Origin: Parcubacteria group bacterium
GTDB taxonomy: Bacteria > Patescibacteriota > Minisyncoccia > UBA6257 > JACRHW01
Assembly: GCA_016211955.1 (NCBI GenBank)
Contig: JACRHX010000028.1
Location: 1 to 9,974, forward strand
DNA length: 9,974 nt
Reading direction: 5' to 3'
Both the position numbers and the translations under genes were made by a program. Positions 1-6,306 of this stretch are shown in pieces. Every line of letters begins with the position of its first letter. Positions within the stretch are counted from its first letter, which is position 1. Below the pieces are notes generated by a model that searched no databases, was not told where the DNA came from, and saw nothing but the letters and a program-made list of their open reading frames with translations.

Positions 1-173
1 CCACCGATCCCTGTTACAAGAAATAAAACCGCAATAGCTAGATATTTGATCTTTGTGATATATCTTGAAAGACGACTCATCCAAAGCATCCACAAAGGAA
101 CCTTTCCTACAATAATATCTTTTTGGTCTGCCTCAGGAAGAAAACTCATCCATCCCCATCGTTTGTTATTCAT
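1..173 (-). CDS. N-terminal part of an unknown membrane protein
   Basis: The first 57 codons of a minus-strand gene are visible; the rest lies beyond the left edge. The ATG at 171-173 follows a strong Shine-Dalgarno sequence (AAGGAGGT, 181-188) with 7 nt spacing, which fixes the start. The protein begins MNNKRWGWMSFLPEADQ; a hydrophobic helix starts near residue 44 (YLAIAVLFLVTGIG) after a basic stretch, so the N-terminus is probably cytoplasmic and the protein membrane-bound. A TTGACA promoter lies at 207-234. Family not recognised. Confidence 0.7.
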   Translation of the reverse strand, partial: MNNKRWGWMSFLPEADQKDIIVGKVPLWMLWMSRLSRYITKIKYLAIAVLFLVTGIG

Positions 174-180
174 CACGTAT

Positions 181-188
181 ACCTCCTT
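181..188 (-). promoter_or_regulatory. Shine-Dalgarno site of the partial membrane-protein gene
   Basis: AAGGAGGT on the minus strand, 7 nt from the ATG. It is a near-perfect anti-16S match and decides the start codon. Confidence 0.75.
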
Positions 189-206
189 GTTGTATGTGCT
201 GGGTTT

Positions 207-234
207 AAAATACCAGTTTTTATTATTTTGTCAA
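207..234 (-). promoter_or_regulatory. Sigma70-type promoter of the partial gene
   Basis: Minus-strand -35 TTGACA (229-234) and -10 TATTTT (207-212) with 16-bp spacing; the spacer ends in TGG directly before the -10, as in other promoters of this window. The TGA inside the -35 box was probably the stop codon of zwf before the adjacent repeat inserted. Confidence 0.6.
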
Positions 235-243
235 TGGTTTGTG

Positions 244-355
244 GCGCTGTTCGGAAACATGATATTCCCTGAGCGAAGTCGAAGGGTTTCCTTAAAGAAA
301 TGTAGGCCTTCGACAGGCTCAGGCACTAGTAATTATGAGATTATCGAACAGCGCT
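244..355. mobile_element. MITE-like palindromic element, copy 1
   Basis: A 112-bp non-coding element with 10-bp terminal inverted repeats GCGCTGTTCG / CGAACAGCGC and an inner imperfect hairpin (CCTGAGCGAAGTCGAAGG pairing with CCTTCGACAGGCTCAGG). It is flanked by a perfect 10-bp direct repeat ATGGTTTGTG (234-243 and 356-365), read as a target-site duplication. Its right end supplies the last codons and stop of zwf; its left end lies 9 bp upstream of the -35 box of the next gene. No transposase gene is in the window, so movement in trans is inferred. The inner hairpin may also end zwf transcription. Confidence 0.85.
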
Positions 356-1876
356 ATGGTTTGTGTTGTCCTCAATTATCTTCGCCTCTTCAACAATTGT
401 ATTACTATCCGGCACATAGGTATGGATAGGAACGATGTCGGTTCCCTTTTTCCATGTCTTTACGATGGGGTCAATAAAGCTCCACGTGGCTTTTACCTCA
501 TCGGTACTTACGAAAAGCATTTGTTCTCCGGCAATACAGTCGAGAAGAAGTTTTTCATATTCTTCAACATACTGAACACCTCTCTTGTCTTTTCGTAATA
601 CAAAATCAAAGGTTCGTTCCTCCATTTCAAAATCAAGCCCGGGCCTCTTCGACCAGAATTGAATAGTGATTCCCTCCTGTGGCTCTAAACCAATAACCAC
701 CTTATTCTTATAGTGTTCCTCGCTGTTAGTGGGACACAAACAAGGTTCTGGATGTTTGAATGTGATCACGATTTCCTTTTTTACCTCCCCCATACGCTTC
801 CCCCCCTCGAACATAACAGGAATCCCCTCCCACCGAGGAAGATTAAGTGATGTCATTACTTTAAAATATGTTTCAGTGATCGAATCTGGATCAACACCTT
901 TTATTGTTCGGTATCCATTATATTGCGCGCGAAACGTTTTCTTTGAAGCATCGTTTTCAGTAACATCTACAAGATGCTTCAATACCCGTGCGCGCTCCTC
1001 CCGTATCGCTTGGGCATCATAGGAATGCGGTCGCTCCATAGTAACAAGTGCAAGCATCTGCAAAACATGATTCTGTCCCACATCAACAAGCGCACCTACG
1101 CTATCATAAAATGCACCACGTTCCTCAACGCCAAGCGTCTCAAAAAAACGAATATCAATACGTTCAATGTGTTTAGAATTCCAATTGTCTTCGAAAAGAT
1201 TATTCGCGAAACGAAAACTCAATACATTTTGAATCATCTCTTTTGCAAGGTAGTGATCAATACGATATATCTGTGTTTCCTTAAAAAGTGTTCCGAGCAG
1301 TTCATCAAGTTCTACTGCTGTTTTTAAATCACTTCCAAATGGCTTCTCAACAAGCACGCGAGTCCATCCCGTTAGAGGTAGAGGCGCGCTGCGAGCCCTC
1401 GCGACCTCTAACGGGATCCACCCCCCCTCACCCCCACATGGCACAGTAAGGCCTGAAGTAGCAAGGTGTTCGAAAATACCTTTATAGAGTTCCGGAGGCA
1501 CTGCAAGATAAAATAATTTATTCGTGCACACCCCCCATTCTTCATCGATGTTCTCAAGGTGTTCAGCGAGTGAGATATAGCATTCATCAACATCCAATAA
1601 TCCCTGATGATATACGAATGAAGTGAGAAATTCTGTTGGATCACTATCTTTGTCCCGATCTCCTATATATTTTGTAAACGATGTCCTCAGATGTTCCCTA
1701 AACATCTCATCGGTAAGTTCTCGTCGCGCAACCCCAACCACACGGAACATTGTTGGTAACTTTCCAGCTTTATATAAATAAAAAAGCGCGGGAGCAATTT
1801 TTCTCGCTATCAAATCCCCCGTCGCCCCAAAGATCACCAAAATAGTTGGTGCAATACTATTTTTCGCATTATTCAT
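341..1876 (-). CDS. zwf: Glucose-6-phosphate 1-dehydrogenase
   Basis: A 511-aa cytoplasmic enzyme that oxidises glucose 6-phosphate to 6-phosphogluconolactone with NADP+ (oxidative pentose phosphate pathway). The nucleotide-binding turn GATGDL is at residues 17-22, VEKPFG at 176-181, and the family signature RIDHYLAKE at 205-213 with the catalytic Asp/His pair; the second active-site histidine is probably His270 in QNHVLQ. Length is close to the usual 480-510. Two oddities: residues 154-171 are encoded by a palindromic insertion just before WTRVLVEKPFG, and the last four residues (SAVR) plus the stop come from a MITE. The start ATG has no strong ribosome site. No 6-phosphogluconolactonase or 6-phosphogluconate dehydrogenase gene is nearby. 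Confidence 0.95.
   Translation of the reverse strand: MNNAKNSIAPTILVIFGATGDLIARKIAPALFYLYKAGKLPTMFRVVGVARRELTDEMFREHLRTSFTKYIGDRDKDSDPTEFLTSFVYHQGLLDVDECYISLAEHLENIDEEWGVCTNKLFYLAVPPELYKGIFEHLATSGLTVPCGGEGGWIPLEVARARSAPLPLTGWTRVLVEKPFGSDLKTAVELDELLGTLFKETQIYRIDHYLAKEMIQNVLSFRFANNLFEDNWNSKHIERIDIRFFETLGVEERGAFYDSVGALVDVGQNHVLQMLALVTMERPHSYDAQAIREERARVLKHLVDVTENDASKKTFRAQYNGYRTIKGVDPDSITETYFKVMTSLNLPRWEGIPVMFEGGKRMGEVKKEIVITFKHPEPCLCPTNSEEHYKNKVVIGLEPQEGITIQFWSKRPGLDFEMEERTFDFVLRKDKRGVQYVEEYEKLLLDCIAGEQMLFVSTDEVKATWSFIDPIVKTWKKGTDIVPIHTYVPDSNTIVEEAKIIEDNTNHSAVR
1363..1420. mobile_element. 50-bp palindromic element inserted in frame in zwf
   Basis: The element at 1367-1416 has perfect 13-bp inverted ends TCCCGTTAGAGGT / ACCTCTAACGGGA around a 24-nt GC-rich centre, and is flanked by a 4-bp direct repeat TCCA (1363-1366 and 1417-1420). 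Element plus one repeat is 54 nt, exactly 18 codons, so the frame is kept. It adds residues 154-171 between GGW and the conserved TRVLVEKPFG of G6PDH. This resembles the Rickettsia palindromic elements that sit in coding genes, though no sequence relation is claimed. Confidence 0.75.
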
Positions 1877-1913
1877 AGCAACATCTTAACACAGGAAATA
1901 AATCACCACTCTC

Positions 1914-1942
1914 TTGATTTTTCCCTCGTCTATGGTTAAATC
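1914..1942 (+). promoter_or_regulatory. Possible promoter of the small plus-strand gene
   Basis: TTGATT (1914-1919) and TAAATC (1937-1942) with 17-bp spacing, in the 104-bp gap between divergent zwf and the small membrane-protein gene. The -10 match is poor. I found no good promoter for zwf in the other direction. Confidence 0.35.
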
Positions 1943-1980
1943 TTCATTAGTCCCTTTTCACCATGAAAGGAGGGGAGCAC

Positions 1981-2175
1981 ATGAGAGATAACGCGTGGTA
2001 TCAATTTGGAAATGCAATCCCAATGATACTTCTACGAGTTGTAATAGTATATGCAGTGCTCACTATTATTATCCAACTCCCTGTATATTGTCTTGTCTTT
2101 GGTCTCATTGTTCTCTTTGCCATCCTCCATCTCTTTATACCTCGATGTTTCAAGATAAATAATTCTGACCATTAA
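1981..2175 (+). CDS. Small two-helix membrane protein, unknown function
   Basis: The only plus-strand gene, 64 aa. An ATG at 1963 is in frame, but the Shine-Dalgarno sequence AAAGGAGG lies at 1965-1972, downstream of it and 8 nt before the ATG at 1981, so 1981 is chosen. Two hydrophobic segments (about residues 14-33 and 36-54) with a short loop suggest a helical hairpin in the membrane; the tail is polar. A stem-loop terminator follows directly, making this a one-gene unit. Family not recognised. Confidence 0.65.
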   Translation: MRDNAWYQFGNAIPMILLRVVIVYAVLTIIIQLPVYCLVFGLIVLFAILHLFIPRCFKINNSDH

Positions 2176-2182
2176 ACACGAA

Positions 2183-2210
2183 ACCGCCCCCACGGCGGTC
2201 TTTCATTTTC
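2183..2210 (+). terminator. Terminator shared by convergent genes
   Basis: Six-bp GC stem ACCGCC / GGCGGT with a 5-nt loop, followed on the plus strand by a T-rich run. It lies 8 nt after the small membrane-protein gene and 4 nt beyond the hicA stop, so it may serve both converging units; the minus-strand T run is weaker. Confidence 0.7.
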
Positions 2211-2439
2211 TACCCAATAATTTCAAAAAATCATCGAAATTAATTTTTGCCTGTTTCAGAATTGATAATAATACCCCCCGCCCCAAATCCTTATTATGCA
2301 TTGGGATAATCACCTGCCGTGTTGCATCTATACTGTGTCGTAACTTAACATGGCTTCCCTTCTGGTGAATAACCTTAAAGCCGAGACGAAGCAGTAACAG
2401 AAGAAGATCTTTTGCTTTTAGAATAGGAATAATCCCCAT
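2203..2439 (-). CDS. hicA: HicA-family mRNA interferase toxin
   Basis: A 78-aa protein matching the HicA/YcfA fold: IPILKAKDLL near the start, then the QKGSH motif with the catalytic His30, VKLRH, the strand VIIPMHNKDLGRG, and the final helix ILKQAKINFDDFLKLL. HicA toxins cleave mRNA and are held inactive by HicB. Length is typical. The gene is downstream of hicB and overlaps it by 65 nt; no Shine-Dalgarno sequence is seen, so translational coupling to hicB is likely. The catalytic histidine is intact, so the toxin is probably active. Confidence 0.88.
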   Translation of the reverse strand: MGIIPILKAKDLLLLLLRLGFKVIHQKGSHVKLRHSIDATRQVIIPMHNKDLGRGVLLSILKQAKINFDDFLKLLGRK

Positions 2440-2653
2440 GTTTTTTTATTTCTCTATCATTACACTCAGTGCACAAATCAATCGCCTCTTTTGCCATTAA
2501 CTTTGCTTCTTTAATACTTGAGCCTTGAGTAATAATCTCTGGAAACTTGGGCACACGCACAATATAGCCTTTATCCTCCCCCCATTTCTTTAATACAATA
2601 GAAAAAACACCGCCCGCTGTTTTTATATTAAATTTTTTTTCAGTACCTTTCAT
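2375..2653 (-). CDS. hicB: HicB-family antitoxin
   Basis: A 92-aa protein with the HicB partial RNase H-like core: FSIVLKKWGEDKGYIVRVPKFPEIITQGSSIKEAKLMAKEAIDL. It would neutralise HicA by direct binding and, in related systems, repress the operon; no clear DNA-binding domain is visible here. The ATG at 2651-2653 is preferred over an in-frame TTG at 2699-2701, because the latter's extension reads through the promoter. The residues after about 62 are encoded largely by sequence that also encodes the start of HicA; this tail is basic and serine-rich, unlike usual HicB ends, and may be an overlap or a late frameshift. The antitoxin-first order is common for this family. Confidence 0.82.
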   Translation of the reverse strand: MKGTEKKFNIKTAGGVFSIVLKKWGEDKGYIVRVPKFPEIITQGSSIKEAKLMAKEAIDLCTECNDREIKKHGDYSYSKSKRSSSVTASSRL

Positions 2654-2659
2654 ATTATT

Positions 2660-2688
2660 ATAATACCACACAATTAAATAAGATCCAA
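2660..2688 (-). promoter_or_regulatory. hicBA promoter, probably giving a leaderless mRNA
   Basis: -35 TTGGAT (2683-2688) and -10 TATTAT (2660-2665), 17-bp spacing, with TGTGG directly before the -10. Only 6 nt separate the -10 from the hicB ATG, so transcription should begin at or within a base or two of the start codon. No ribosome site exists, which agrees with a leaderless message. Confidence 0.55.
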
Positions 2689-2690
2689 CC

Positions 2691-2966
2691 TTAAATCTCA
2701 AAGCCCTGCTTCATCCTTATTTTATATAACCCCTCAAGAAAATCTGCACCCGCATACCCCGCAATCACCGCGAAACGCCAATCATATCCCGCAAGCGCTC
2801 CCGCAACACCACCCACCAACGCAGAAACCAAAAGCGAAAAAGAAAGATATCCAAAACGAATTCTTTTCTCTTTTTTATTCTTCTCAAAATACTTGGAAAT
2901 TCCAACAAGAGCGCGAATGACCCCACCAAGAACTCCAAACCCAATAAAATAATAAAGTGTCTCCAT
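2691..2966 (-). CDS. Small membrane protein, unknown function
   Basis: A 91-aa protein: hydrophobic segment at about residues 4-22, a strongly basic loop (SKYFEKNKKEKRIRFGY), a glycine/alanine-rich hydrophobic segment at about 41-60, and a third weaker one ending in AGADFLEGLYKI. The size and the charged loop between helices recall small holin-like proteins, but no specific motif supports that. The ATG at 2964-2966 lacks a good ribosome site. A plausible promoter lies at 2997-3025. The gene ends 38 nt before hicB, so hicBA may be read from both promoters. Confidence 0.6.
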   Translation of the reverse strand: METLYYFIGFGVLGGVIRALVGISKYFEKNKKEKRIRFGYLSFSLLVSALVGGVAGALAGYDWRFAVIAGYAGADFLEGLYKIRMKQGFEI

Positions 2967-2996
2967 AACGTAGGTTTTAGAACTACGACCAACCTT

Positions 2997-3025
2997 ATTA
3001 TATCACAAAAATATCAAAATTTTAA
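2997..3025 (-). promoter_or_regulatory. Promoter of the 91-aa membrane protein
   Basis: -10 TATAAT (2997-3002), a perfect consensus, with TTAAAA (3020-3025) 17 bp upstream on the minus strand. The untranslated leader would be about 25 nt. Confidence 0.5.
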
Positions 3026-3118
3026 TCTTCTGATTTTACTGCAATGCCTTTCCAAACAATGCCACTATGCGACCGCATAATGGACAATCTGTAAAAATGT
3101 GTTCTGTTGAATTCTGAC

Positions 3119-3144
3119 AGGTGGTATGCCGCATCATACCACCT
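3119..3144. repeat. 26-bp palindrome, family AGGTGGTATG, copy 1
   Basis: Perfect 10-bp arms AGGTGGTATG / CATACCACCT around 6 nt. A related palindrome is at 7496-7521. Both lie a short way beyond the stop codon of a minus-strand gene. Here it follows a normal terminator. Confidence 0.6.
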
Positions 3145-3151
3145 ACGATAT

Positions 3152-3176
3152 AAAAAAGACCCTCGTTGTGGGGGTC
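3152..3176 (-). terminator. Terminator of the 253-aa membrane-protein gene
   Basis: On the minus strand, GACCC / GGGTC with an internal C/A-rich loop, followed by six T. It begins 37 nt after the stop codon at 3214. Confidence 0.65.
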
Positions 3177-3213
3177 ATTATATGCTGACACTGTCTAGAT
3201 AAAAATTATGTAC

Positions 3214-3975
3214 CTATACGCCGAGGTGGTCGAAATCTTCGCTAAGATTCAACGCCGTGATCAAGAAGTACTGATCTTCTTTTGTGTCCTTCCTATAAAC
3301 CCTTCCCGCAAGAATGGGATCGACCTTCACGACGATCGTCTTTTGAAACACATTCTCATCTGGCGCAAAAACCAAAATCTCGTCAAACAGTCCCTGTCGT
3401 TCTGCCTCGCGATATCTACTCGCAACATCAACAGGAAGAAGCTGTCGAAATATACGACATGTCAACTCATAATAAGAATCGCAGTGACCAACACGCGATA
3501 CCGCTCGAGAATATCCGTGTCTGTCATTTCGCAAACCCAAACAAAACCCTGCATAAGAAAGACCTGCGATACAACCAACAACCGCTATTGCTAAAACATG
3601 ATAATAAGAATCACTAAGTTTACACCCAACAATAACAGCAAGGAGACCCAAGACAGCAAAAGATATCCCCAAAAAGACAGACTGATTTGAAAACAAAAAG
3701 GGCTTCTTCACCCACCCTGCGAACCATGTGTTCTGCGGTTTATATGGTTCATAGAGCCTGCTCGCCTTAAGAAGCTTCGTCTTGTACTTCAGCTCGCTAT
3801 CGATTTCCTTCAGCTGCGCCTTTTGCAATGAGCGTTGCTCTGGTATTACATACTGCCGCCTGAGTCCAAATTTACGCTCCTTAAGCGCTTCGACCTCTTC
3901 GCGCAACTTCTGCGTCATGTCGCTCACTTCAGGTTGTAAAAGAACAGTCTGATTACTTCCCGCTATCGTATTCAT
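3214..3975 (-). CDS. Two-helix membrane protein with coiled-coil N-terminus
   Basis: A 253-aa protein, family not recognised. Residues about 17-72 are rich in Glu, Lys and Leu with heptad-like spacing and look helical, likely coiled coil. Two hydrophobic segments follow (about 99-119 and 126-148). The last 105 residues form a mixed soluble domain (SYYELTCRIFRQLLP, then FDEILVFAPDENVFQKTIVVKVDPI). With one helical hairpin in the membrane, both ends would face the same side, most simply the cytoplasm. The start is secure: AAGGAGGA at 3982-3989, 6 nt from the ATG. It has its own promoter (4037-4065) and terminator, so it is a single-gene unit. Confidence 0.75.
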   Translation of the reverse strand: MNTIAGSNQTVLLQPEVSDMTQKLREEVEALKERKFGLRRQYVIPEQRSLQKAQLKEIDSELKYKTKLLKASRLYEPYKPQNTWFAGWVKKPFLFSNQSVFLGISFAVLGLLAVIVGCKLSDSYYHVLAIAVVGCIAGLSYAGFCLGLRNDRHGYSRAVSRVGHCDSYYELTCRIFRQLLPVDVASRYREAERQGLFDEILVFAPDENVFQKTIVVKVDPILAGRVYRKDTKEDQYFLITALNLSEDFDHLGV

Positions 3976-4036
3976 CTCTCATCCTCCTTCGCCTCGCCGT
4001 AACTTTAATGTAGGCGGGCTTATTTCAGAATATAGT

Positions 4037-4065
4037 TTTATACCACACCATTAAATACAAAGCAA
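4037..4065 (-). promoter_or_regulatory. Promoter of the 253-aa membrane-protein gene
   Basis: -35 TTGCTT (4060-4065) and -10 TATAAA (4037-4042), 17-bp spacing. The spacer (TATTTAATGGTGTGG) is almost the same as that of the hicBA promoter (TATTTAATTGTGTGG at 2666-2680), so the two promoters share about 25 bp. MITE copy 2 starts 9 bp upstream of the -35. Confidence 0.6.
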
Positions 4066-4074
4066 CACAACGTA

Positions 4075-4186
4075 GCGCTGTTCGGAAACATGATATTCCC
4101 TGAGCAAAGTCGAAGGGTTTCCTTAAAGAAACGTAGGCCTTCGACAAGCTCAGGCACTAGTAATTATGAGGTTATCGAACAGCGCC
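4075..4186. mobile_element. MITE-like palindromic element, copy 2
   Basis: 112 bp, about 95% identical to copy 1 by eye, with the same GCGCTGTTCG / CGAACAGCGC ends and inner hairpin. Perfect 10-bp direct repeats ACACAACGTA flank it (4065-4074 and 4187-4196). The second repeat runs into the palindrome at 4194-4229, so insertion separated that palindrome from the promoter at 4037-4065. Confidence 0.85.
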
Positions 4187-4193
4187 ACACAAC

Positions 4194-4229
4194 GTATCAA
4201 AAATCTGACGATCGTCAGGAATTTGATAC
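4194..4229. repeat. 36-bp palindrome, CTGACGATCGTCAG core, copy 1
   Basis: Arms GTATCAAA / TTTGATAC flank a 14-bp perfect palindrome CTGACGATCGTCAG, with 3-nt gaps on each side. A second copy is at 7449-7480. The phosphatase stop codon TGA lies in it. It could be an operator, an mRNA 3'-end hairpin or a mobile repeat. Confidence 0.7.
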
Positions 4230-4694
4230 TTCTCTATTTTCCTGTTTTTGTTTATTCCAATATTCTTCAAATCGACGAATTTGTTGTTCGATGTACCATG
4301 CGTGTGGGTCGGCTACCGAACGCCCCTGCATTACTGTCTTCATTGCCTCACCCGCTTTATATCCCATACCAATAAGAATACAGGATGCCATAGCGACAGA
4401 ACGATGCACTCCTGCCTTACAATGGGTAAATACCTTACCACCATTTTTGGCATAAGGAAAAGCTGTTTCTACTCCGTGCACCAAAGCCATCACAGGAATA
4501 GGAAAAAGTGGGGCATCAAAAGTACGAAGACGTAAAATCTCAATGGGAACAGGCGCGACGTCCCTCAAAAAGGGATGCGACAGGCGCATGTTAATGATTA
4601 GCTTTGTACCAATGTTGTAGAGGTATTCATATCCCTCGAGCTCTGGCTGTGATCCTAGATATAAATAGTCTGTAATTTTTGAAATATCTATCAT
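4215..4694 (-). CDS. Dual-specificity-type protein phosphatase
   Basis: A 159-aa single-domain cysteine phosphatase. The signature HCKAGVHRS at residues 91-99 gives the CX5R loop: nucleophile Cys92 and phosphate-binding Arg98, followed by Ser99. Asp60 in RLRTFDAPL is the candidate general acid. The N-terminal DYLYLGSQPE is typical of dual-specificity phosphatases. No signal peptide, so it is probably cytoplasmic; the substrate is unknown. The Ser/Thr kinase about 4 kb upstream is a possible counterpart, but it is in a separate unit. No ribosome site precedes the ATG; instead an inverted-repeat element ends 1 bp away. The C-terminal VSNS is encoded by a palindromic repeat. Confidence 0.85.
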   Translation of the reverse strand: MIDISKITDYLYLGSQPELEGYEYLYNIGTKLIINMRLSHPFLRDVAPVPIEILRLRTFDAPLFPIPVMALVHGVETAFPYAKNGGKVFTHCKAGVHRSVAMASCILIGMGYKAGEAMKTVMQGRSVADPHAWYIEQQIRRFEEYWNKQKQENREVSNS

Positions 4695-4695
4695 A

Positions 4696-4808
4696 CCAGG
4701 TAGTAGAAATTCGACTATTGTTATCGAATTCTATTTTATAGCTAATTAAATATTTTTGATAAAAAACCAGCATAAAGAAAATCCCACAGTCGAATTTTCA
4801 CTACCTGG
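4696..4808. repeat. 113-bp element with 21-bp inverted ends upstream of the phosphatase gene
   Basis: Left end 4696-4716 and right end 4788-4808 are inverted copies: CCAGGTAGT followed by a purine stretch and ATTCGACT, with 19 of 21 positions matching. A short CATA direct repeat flanks it (4692-4695, 4809-4812). The AT-rich middle holds the only plausible phosphatase promoter. It could be a second MITE family or a pair of operator sites around a promoter. Confidence 0.6.
4735..4763 (-). promoter_or_regulatory. Possible phosphatase promoter inside the inverted-repeat element
   Basis: -10 TATAAA (4735-4740), weak -35 TTTATC (4758-4763), 17-bp spacing. The roughly 33-nt leader would contain a small hairpin (AATTCGA / TCGAATT) and no Shine-Dalgarno sequence. 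Confidence 0.35.
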
Positions 4809-4842
4809 CATATATATACTGTAAAATATAAATCTCAAAAAG

Positions 4843-4867
4843 AAAAATCCCGGAACAATGTCCGAGA
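4843..4867 (-). terminator. Terminator of the two-ligase operon
   Basis: Minus-strand stem CTCGGA / TCCGGG (one G-T pair) followed by TTTTTC, about 40 nt after the stop of the second ligase gene. Confidence 0.65.
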
Positions 4868-4905
4868 TATTCACGTCCTAATCCCTAAAAACTAACAGCT
4901 AGAAG

Positions 4906-6306
4906 CTAAATAAGCATACCCGCCTCCCACAAGACCTCTCGCATCCGTTCCATCGAAACACACTCGCTATCTTTTTTAAGAAGCTCGCCAAGCCTATCAG
5001 AGGGAGAACCGTGTCTCATCATCGAAGCAAGAGCTCGTGTGTCCAAAAGATGTTCTATCCCCATACGTCTCAATCCATATCTCGCATTTTGTATCTCGCG
5101 CTTTATTCCAATATCACAAGGAATTTTTTCAGGAACACCACTGTTTGATATAAACCACATGGGTCTATGCACACCGTACATCATTGCAGAGAGCCTATTT
5201 TCACGAACGTATTCAATCGGTAGCAATGGTTCATTTCGTATCTGCGCATCAACAAGCCTTCCTATATAAATGAGAGTGAGTAGCATTTCTTCGTTTATCG
5301 TGGGTTGTGTGGGCAGTAACCGCAATTCTACAACACAAGAGTCGTTAATAAATTTTACACGTGCATCAAGCCATGTCATTCCAATAGCTATCTGAAGCGC
5401 CGCCTCTGGGTTATGAAGAATGTAGGGAAATTGTCCCGCGCGAGCAAGATAATCTTCCGTATCAACAAAGTATCGTTCCGGCAATCCAATACGAAGCATG
5501 TTGCCCGCACCGATTTCGTGAGGAGTACGAATATCGAAAGCTCTCTCCCAAGAAAGAACACGAATATCTTGCAATCTCGTATCGTGACTCTTTTCCCACG
5601 CAACCATTCGCATATCATTAAGATGCGTATCAGCGCAATTCAAAAATCGAGCATTTCCAGAAAGCGCCAAAAGATAAGGCGCGATTACGAACGATCGATT
5701 CATCTGGTTAATAGCGTCAACGAATGATCTTGCCTCGATATTTACCTGAAATGATTGAAACAAAGAAACGACCTCAGCGAAACCAATGTCAATCTGTGTA
5801 GCTCCAAGACCGATCAACGTATCAACATGTTTCCCCCTATGAGTATTGTAAAAATTGGGCACCTGTACATACTTAGGTTTACTTGTTCGCGGAGTATCCT
5901 TAATCGGCAAGAATGGATTAGCACCAACCCTCAAAACGGAATATCCACGCATGTGTGCCGCCTTAATAAGTGTTGCGAGCATACAAGCATACTCTTTTCT
6001 AAGATCGCTGAAGCCATTGCTTGAAAGAATGTCAAAGGGCCCCGGATTCCTTAGTTCAACCTGACTTGCACCAAGCTCTTTATCTGCACCATCACCAATC
6101 TCACCAATAAGGGCATCCCTGATACCCTCCAATTCCTCCATCTTTGCATGTGGAGCGTCAATGGCTACCTCGGATTCAATCCCAACAAGTTGTGTACCTT
6201 CCGTTTTTCTAAATCGCTCCTCTTGTCCAATCATGTCCCGTGCCTTTTTGTTAAATGATTCTCGCATTTCTTTTTCATTCTGTTGTGCTTTATTTTTATC
6301 CAACAT
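4906..6306 (-). CDS. GCS2-type carboxylate-amine ligase, long form
   Basis: A 466-aa protein of the glutamate-cysteine ligase type 2 superfamily, which forms an amide bond between a carboxylate and an amine using ATP and Mg2+. Visible landmarks: VGIESE at 41-46 (metal-binding glutamates), ASQVELRNPGPFD at 80-92, GATQIDIGF at 168-176 (place of the usual G-T-H-x-H-I-G), and VVELRLLP at 325-332. The N-terminal 35 residues are charged and helical. Substrates cannot be read from sequence; true glutamate-cysteine ligase activity is only one option. The start is well supported: AAAGGAGGAGGG at 6311-6322 lies within the upstream gene. It overlaps the preceding ligase gene by 11 nt, so the two are co-translated. 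A terminator follows. Confidence 0.8.
   Translation of the reverse strand: MLDKNKAQQNEKEMRESFNKKARDMIGQEERFRKTEGTQLVGIESEVAIDAPHAKMEELEGIRDALIGEIGDGADKELGASQVELRNPGPFDILSSNGFSDLRKEYACMLATLIKAAHMRGYSVLRVGANPFLPIKDTPRTSKPKYVQVPNFYNTHRGKHVDTLIGLGATQIDIGFAEVVSLFQSFQVNIEARSFVDAINQMNRSFVIAPYLLALSGNARFLNCADTHLNDMRMVAWEKSHDTRLQDIRVLSWERAFDIRTPHEIGAGNMLRIGLPERYFVDTEDYLARAGQFPYILHNPEAALQIAIGMTWLDARVKFINDSCVVELRLLPTQPTINEEMLLTLIYIGRLVDAQIRNEPLLPIEYVRENRLSAMMYGVHRPMWFISNSGVPEKIPCDIGIKREIQNARYGLRRMGIEHLLDTRALASMMRHGSPSDRLGELLKKDSECVSMERMREVLWEAGMLI

Noticed and set aside
46..598. Plus-strand open frames of 127 and 87 codons
   Set aside because: They run antisense to the partial membrane gene, through the MITE and the zwf end, have no ribosome site, and share peptide text only because the repeat is shared with 4090-4455.
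2654..2701. Longer hicB start at a TTG
   Set aside because: It overlaps the end of the previous gene and the promoter, and adds residues outside the HicB domain.
2691..2966. Phage holin
   Set aside because: Only size and helix pattern suggest it; no lysis or other phage gene is present, and similar small membrane proteins occur twice more in the window.
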